Position numbers and translations under genes: made by a program. The notes under the pieces are model-generated. The model ran no database searches. It saw nothing but the letters and a program-made list of their open reading frames with translations, and was not told where the DNA came from. Below are positions 6,679-9,411 of a DNA stretch of 9,411 nucleotides, in pieces. This DNA is from Marinobacterium sp. xm-d-530 (lineage in GTDB: Bacteria > Pseudomonadota > Gammaproteobacteria > Pseudomonadales > Balneatricaceae): the NCBI GenBank assembly GCA_949499045.1, contig CATEEE010000256.1, positions 1-9,411 on the forward strand. The letters run 5' to 3'. Positions within the stretch are counted from its first letter, which is position 1, and each line of letters opens with the position of its first letter.

Positions 6679-6981
6679 ATGGAACTGACACCCAGAGAGA
6701 AAGACAAACTCCTCTTGTTCACTGCGGCGCTGCTTGCTGAGCGTCGTAAGGATCGCGGTTTGAAATTGAACTACCCTGAAGCCGTTGCATTTATCAGTGC
6801 TGCGGTCATGGAAGGGGCGCGTGATGGCCGCACCGTTGCGGAATTGATGGACTATGGCCGCACCTTGCTGACACGTGAAGAGGTTATGGAGGGCGTTCCA
6901 GAGATGATCCATGACGTGCAGGTTGAGGCGACCTTCCCTGATGGGACCAAGTTGGTCACTGTGCATGAACCGATCGTTTAA
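6679..6981 (+). CDS. ureA: Urease gamma subunit UreA
   Basis: Smallest structural subunit of the cytoplasmic nickel enzyme urease (urea to ammonia and carbamate). At 100 residues it has the usual length for enzymes with three separate subunits. Conserved stretches seen from the first residue are MELTPREKDKLLLFTAALLA, RGLKLNYPEAVAFIS, EGARDGRTVAELM and GVPEMIHDVQVEATFPDGTK. UreA carries no active-site metal ligand; it helps build the (alpha-beta-gamma)3 assembly. AAGGGA (6667-6672) lies 6 nt before the ATG. It is the first gene after the proposed sigma-54 promoter, and ureB starts 11 nt after its stop. Identification is secure. Confidence 0.98.
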   Translation: MELTPREKDKLLLFTAALLAERRKDRGLKLNYPEAVAFISAAVMEGARDGRTVAELMDYGRTLLTREEVMEGVPEMIHDVQVEATFPDGTKLVTVHEPIV

Positions 6982-6992
6982 AAGGTGTTGAG

Positions 6993-7301
6993 ATGATTCC
7001 AGGTGAATACAAAGTTGATGCAGGGAGCATCGCGCTTAATGAAGGTCGTGAGACGGTTAAAGTGACTGTGGCTAATACCGGCGATCGACCGGTTCAGATT
7101 GGGTCTCACTATCACTTCTATGAGGTGAACGAAGCACTTATCTTTGATCGTGAGAAAGCACGTGGTTTCAGGCTGAACATTGCTGCGGGTACAGCGGTCC
7201 GTTTTGAACCAGGACAATCCCGCGACGTTGAGTTGGTTGCACTGACGGGCGATCGAGTTGTCTATGGGTTTCAAGCCAAAGTCAGTGGCCAATTGGATTA
7301 G
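6993..7301 (+). CDS. ureB: Urease beta subunit UreB
   Basis: Structural beta subunit of urease, 102 residues, normal for the separate-subunit form. It begins MIPGEY, then shows the family core VANTGDRPVQIGSHYHFYEVN (27-47), LIFDREKARGFRLNIAAGTAVRFEPG (49-74) and GDRVVYGFQAKVSGQLD at the end. UreB lies over the alpha subunit near the flexible flap and is involved in recruiting the UreD-UreF complex in the Klebsiella system. AAAGG at 6981-6985 precedes the ATG at good spacing; ureC follows 9 nt after the stop, with its ribosome site overlapping the end of ureB. Nothing unusual is seen. Confidence 0.98.
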   Translation: MIPGEYKVDAGSIALNEGRETVKVTVANTGDRPVQIGSHYHFYEVNEALIFDREKARGFRLNIAAGTAVRFEPGQSRDVELVALTGDRVVYGFQAKVSGQLD

Positions 7302-7310
7302 GAGATCAGA

Positions 7311-9014
7311 ATGTCTGTTATTGATCGCACAGCGTATGCCGAGATGTTTGGTCCAACTACGGGTGACCGTGTTCGTTTAGCGGATACCGAACTCTGGTTG
7401 GAGGTCGAGAAGGACTACACGACCTACGGTGAAGAGGTTAAGTTTGGCGGGGGTAAAGTCATCCGTGATGGCATGGGTCAGAGCCAAGCCTGCCGTGTCG
7501 ACACACCGGATCTGGTCATTACCAATGCTTTGATTCTTGATCACTGGGGCATTGTTAAAGCCGATGTAGCAGTCCGCGATGGCCGTATCTTTGCTATTGG
7601 TAAAGCGGGCAACCCTGACATCCAACCCAATGTTGATATTGTTGTAGGCCCCAGTACCGAAGTGATTGCCGGCGAAGGCAGTATTTTGACTGCAGGTGGC
7701 ATTGACGCACATATTCACTTTATCTGTCCGCAACAGGTCGATGAGGCCCTCTGTTCAGGGGTCACAACGATGATCGGTGGCGGAACAGGCCCTGCGACCG
7801 GTACCAACGCGACTACTTGTACACCAGGCGCATGGAACATTGCCCGAATGCTAGAGGCGGTAGATTCCTTGCCTATGAATTTCGGCCTTTTAGGAAAAGG
7901 CAATGCCAGTCTACCTGAGCCGTTAATTGAGCAGGTCGAAGCAGGTGCCATTGGCCTTAAGTTGCATGAGGACTGGGGTACCACGCCGGCTTCGATCGAT
8001 AACTGCCTGAGCGTTGCTGAAAAATACGATGTTCAGGTAGCGATTCATACGGACACATTGAACGAATCAGGCTTTGTCGAATCGACCCTCGATGCGATTG
8101 GTGATCGAGTGATCCACACTTACCATACTGAAGGCGCTGGCGGTGGTCATGCTCCTGATATTATTAAGGCTGCGGGTCTTAAAAATGTTCTGCCATCATC
8201 GACCAACCCAACACGTCCTTACACGATCAATACCGTCGATGAGCATCTCGATATGTTGATGGTCTGTCACCATTTAGATCCAAGCATTGCTGAAGATGTC
8301 GCGTTTGCTGAATCGCGTATTCGTCGTGAAACCATCGCTGCAGAGGATATTCTCCATGATTTAGGTGCTTTTTCGATGATCTCATCGGATTCACAAGCGA
8401 TGGGTCGAGTCGGTGAAGTAGTGATTCGCACTTGGCAGACGGCACATAAGATGAAAGTTCAGTGTGGCCCATTGGAGGCCGACTCTGAGCGTAACGATAA
8501 CCACCGTTTGAAGCGCTATATTGCTAAGTACACCATTAACCCGGCTATCGCCCACGGTATATCGCACGAAGTAGGTTCGATTGAAGTGGGTAAACTGGCT
8601 GATCTGGTGTTATGGAAACCGGCCTTCTTTGGCATTAAACCCAGTCTTGTGTTGAAAGGTGGAATGATTGCAACAGCCCCAATGGGGGATCCTAATGCGT
8701 CCATTCCAACACCTCAGCCTGTTCACTATCGTCCGATGTTCGCCAGTATCGGTAAAGCGGCACAAAGCACATCGATGACCTTTTTATCCCAAGCGGCCGT
8801 TACTGCCGGAGTGGCTGATGAACTGGGTCTGCAATCGATGATTGGTGTAGTAAAAGGGTGTCGAACCGCGACTAAAGATCAGATGATTCATAATGATTGG
8901 CAGCCAGACATTCAGGTAGATCCTCAGACCTATGAGGTGACTGCCGATGGCATGACATTGACCTGTGAACCGGCTGAAGTATTGCCTATGGCACAGCGCT
9001 ATTTCCTATTTTAA
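7311..9014 (+). CDS. ureC: Urease alpha subunit UreC, catalytic, dinickel
   Basis: Catalytic subunit of urease; hydrolyses urea at a dinickel centre in the cytoplasm. The 567 residues align position for position with Klebsiella urease numbering, and every key residue is present: nickel ligands H134 and H136 (DAHIHF), K217 that becomes carbamylated to bridge both nickels (IGLKLHEDWG), H246, H272 and D360 (SSDSQAMGR); substrate-side H219 and flap residues C319 and H320 (MLMVCHHL). The amidohydrolase barrel spans most of the chain, and the C-terminus ends in RYFLF. It should be active once nickel is loaded by UreDEFG. TAGGAG overlaps the ureB stop (7299-7304), 6 nt before the ATG. ureE begins 14 nt after the stop. 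Confidence 0.99.
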   Translation: MSVIDRTAYAEMFGPTTGDRVRLADTELWLEVEKDYTTYGEEVKFGGGKVIRDGMGQSQACRVDTPDLVITNALILDHWGIVKADVAVRDGRIFAIGKAGNPDIQPNVDIVVGPSTEVIAGEGSILTAGGIDAHIHFICPQQVDEALCSGVTTMIGGGTGPATGTNATTCTPGAWNIARMLEAVDSLPMNFGLLGKGNASLPEPLIEQVEAGAIGLKLHEDWGTTPASIDNCLSVAEKYDVQVAIHTDTLNESGFVESTLDAIGDRVIHTYHTEGAGGGHAPDIIKAAGLKNVLPSSTNPTRPYTINTVDEHLDMLMVCHHLDPSIAEDVAFAESRIRRETIAAEDILHDLGAFSMISSDSQAMGRVGEVVIRTWQTAHKMKVQCGPLEADSERNDNHRLKRYIAKYTINPAIAHGISHEVGSIEVGKLADLVLWKPAFFGIKPSLVLKGGMIATAPMGDPNASIPTPQPVHYRPMFASIGKAAQSTSMTFLSQAAVTAGVADELGLQSMIGVVKGCRTATKDQMIHNDWQPDIQVDPQTYEVTADGMTLTCEPAEVLPMAQRYFLF

Positions 9015-9028
9015 AGAGCCTTGGATAG

Positions 9029-9411
9029 ATGATTAAACTGAATAAAAAACGAGAGCCTCAATCAGCTGATACCGATCTCACGCTCGAGTTAACCATTGAT
9101 CAGCGCATTCGCAGCCGACTAAGAGTGACGCTTTCCAACGGCACAGAGGCGGGTCTGGATCTGCCGCGTGGTGAGATTCTTCGCGGTGGCGAACAGTTAA
9201 CCAATGACGACGGATTAGTGGTAACCGTGCTAGCCGCTGCAGAACCGCTCTCTGTAGTCAGGACCGATGATCCATTGCTTAAATCTCGTATTTGTTACCA
9301 CTTAGGTAACCGCCATGTGCCGCTTGAGATCAATGATCAATATGTCAGCTATCAACATGATCATGTGTTGGACGATATGGTGGTTGGATTGGGTGGCTCT
9401 GTGACCTGTGA
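9029..9411 (+). CDS. ureE: Urease nickel metallochaperone UreE, 3' end cut by window edge
   Basis: UreE dimers carry nickel to the UreD-UreF-UreG-urease complex. The first 127 residues are visible with no stop; the frame is open to the last base, so this is truncation by the window and not a broken gene. An N-terminal beta domain (LTLELTIDQRIRSRLRVTLSNG, LDLPRGEILRGGEQL) leads into the metal-binding domain with ICYHLGNRHVPLEI (88-101) and SYQHDHVLDDM (107-117). H96, H110, D111 and H112 fall at the same numbers as the known metal-site residues of Klebsiella UreE; at 79, a copper-binding cysteine in that protein as I recall it, there is T79. Whether a His-rich tail exists cannot be seen. The ATG has only a weak upstream AAAGAG (9013-9018), and no better start is available since the frame has a stop close by. 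Likely followed by ureF and ureG. Confidence 0.93.
   Translation, partial: MIKLNKKREPQSADTDLTLELTIDQRIRSRLRVTLSNGTEAGLDLPRGEILRGGEQLTNDDGLVVTVLAAAEPLSVVRTDDPLLKSRICYHLGNRHVPLEINDQYVSYQHDHVLDDMVVGLGGSVTC

Overview
The window holds one side of a urea-use locus: the complete ABC urea importer urtABCDE, the urease accessory gene ureD, the three urease structural genes ureA, ureB and ureC, and the 5' part of ureE. All genes lie on the + strand and are tightly packed. The three-gene urease (separate small gamma and beta subunits), the fused long UrtB, the moderate base composition and the RpoN-type promoter point to a Gram-negative bacterium, most likely a marine gammaproteobacterium of the Oceanospirillales kind. 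The species-level inference is weak, because I worked only from remembered protein families.

Layout. Positions 1-1325 carry a short leader and urtA (periplasmic urea-binding protein). A strong intrinsic hairpin terminator follows at about 1348-1373, before urtB (1395-3008). Then urtC, urtD, urtE and ureD run from 3013 to 6464 with gaps of -1 to 8 nt, so they form one translationally compact block. A second strong terminator follows ureD at about 6479-6507. The only other sizeable intergenic region (6465-6678) holds a sigma-54 type -24/-12 promoter at 6615-6631 with exact GG-N10-GC spacing. The terminator dyad upstream also reads as an NtrC-type site (GCAC-N7-GTGC). ureA, ureB, ureC and ureE then run from 6679 to the window end with gaps of 9-14 nt; ureE is cut by the window edge.

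How it works together. UrtA captures urea in the periplasm, UrtB and UrtC form the membrane channel, and UrtD and UrtE supply ATP hydrolysis. Cytoplasmic urease (UreABC) splits urea to ammonia and carbamate, which breaks down to further ammonia and CO2. UreD and UreE (with UreF and UreG, expected beyond the right edge) insert the two nickel ions. The regulatory reading is that nitrogen limitation, through NtrC and sigma-54, drives ureABCE separately from the importer plus ureD unit.

I see no previously undescribed gene system. The genes are well-known families with intact key residues. The parts most worth a second look are the promoter/terminator architecture between ureD and ureA, the attenuating terminator after urtA, the large periplasmic domain of UrtB, and the asymmetric ATP sites of UrtD/UrtE.
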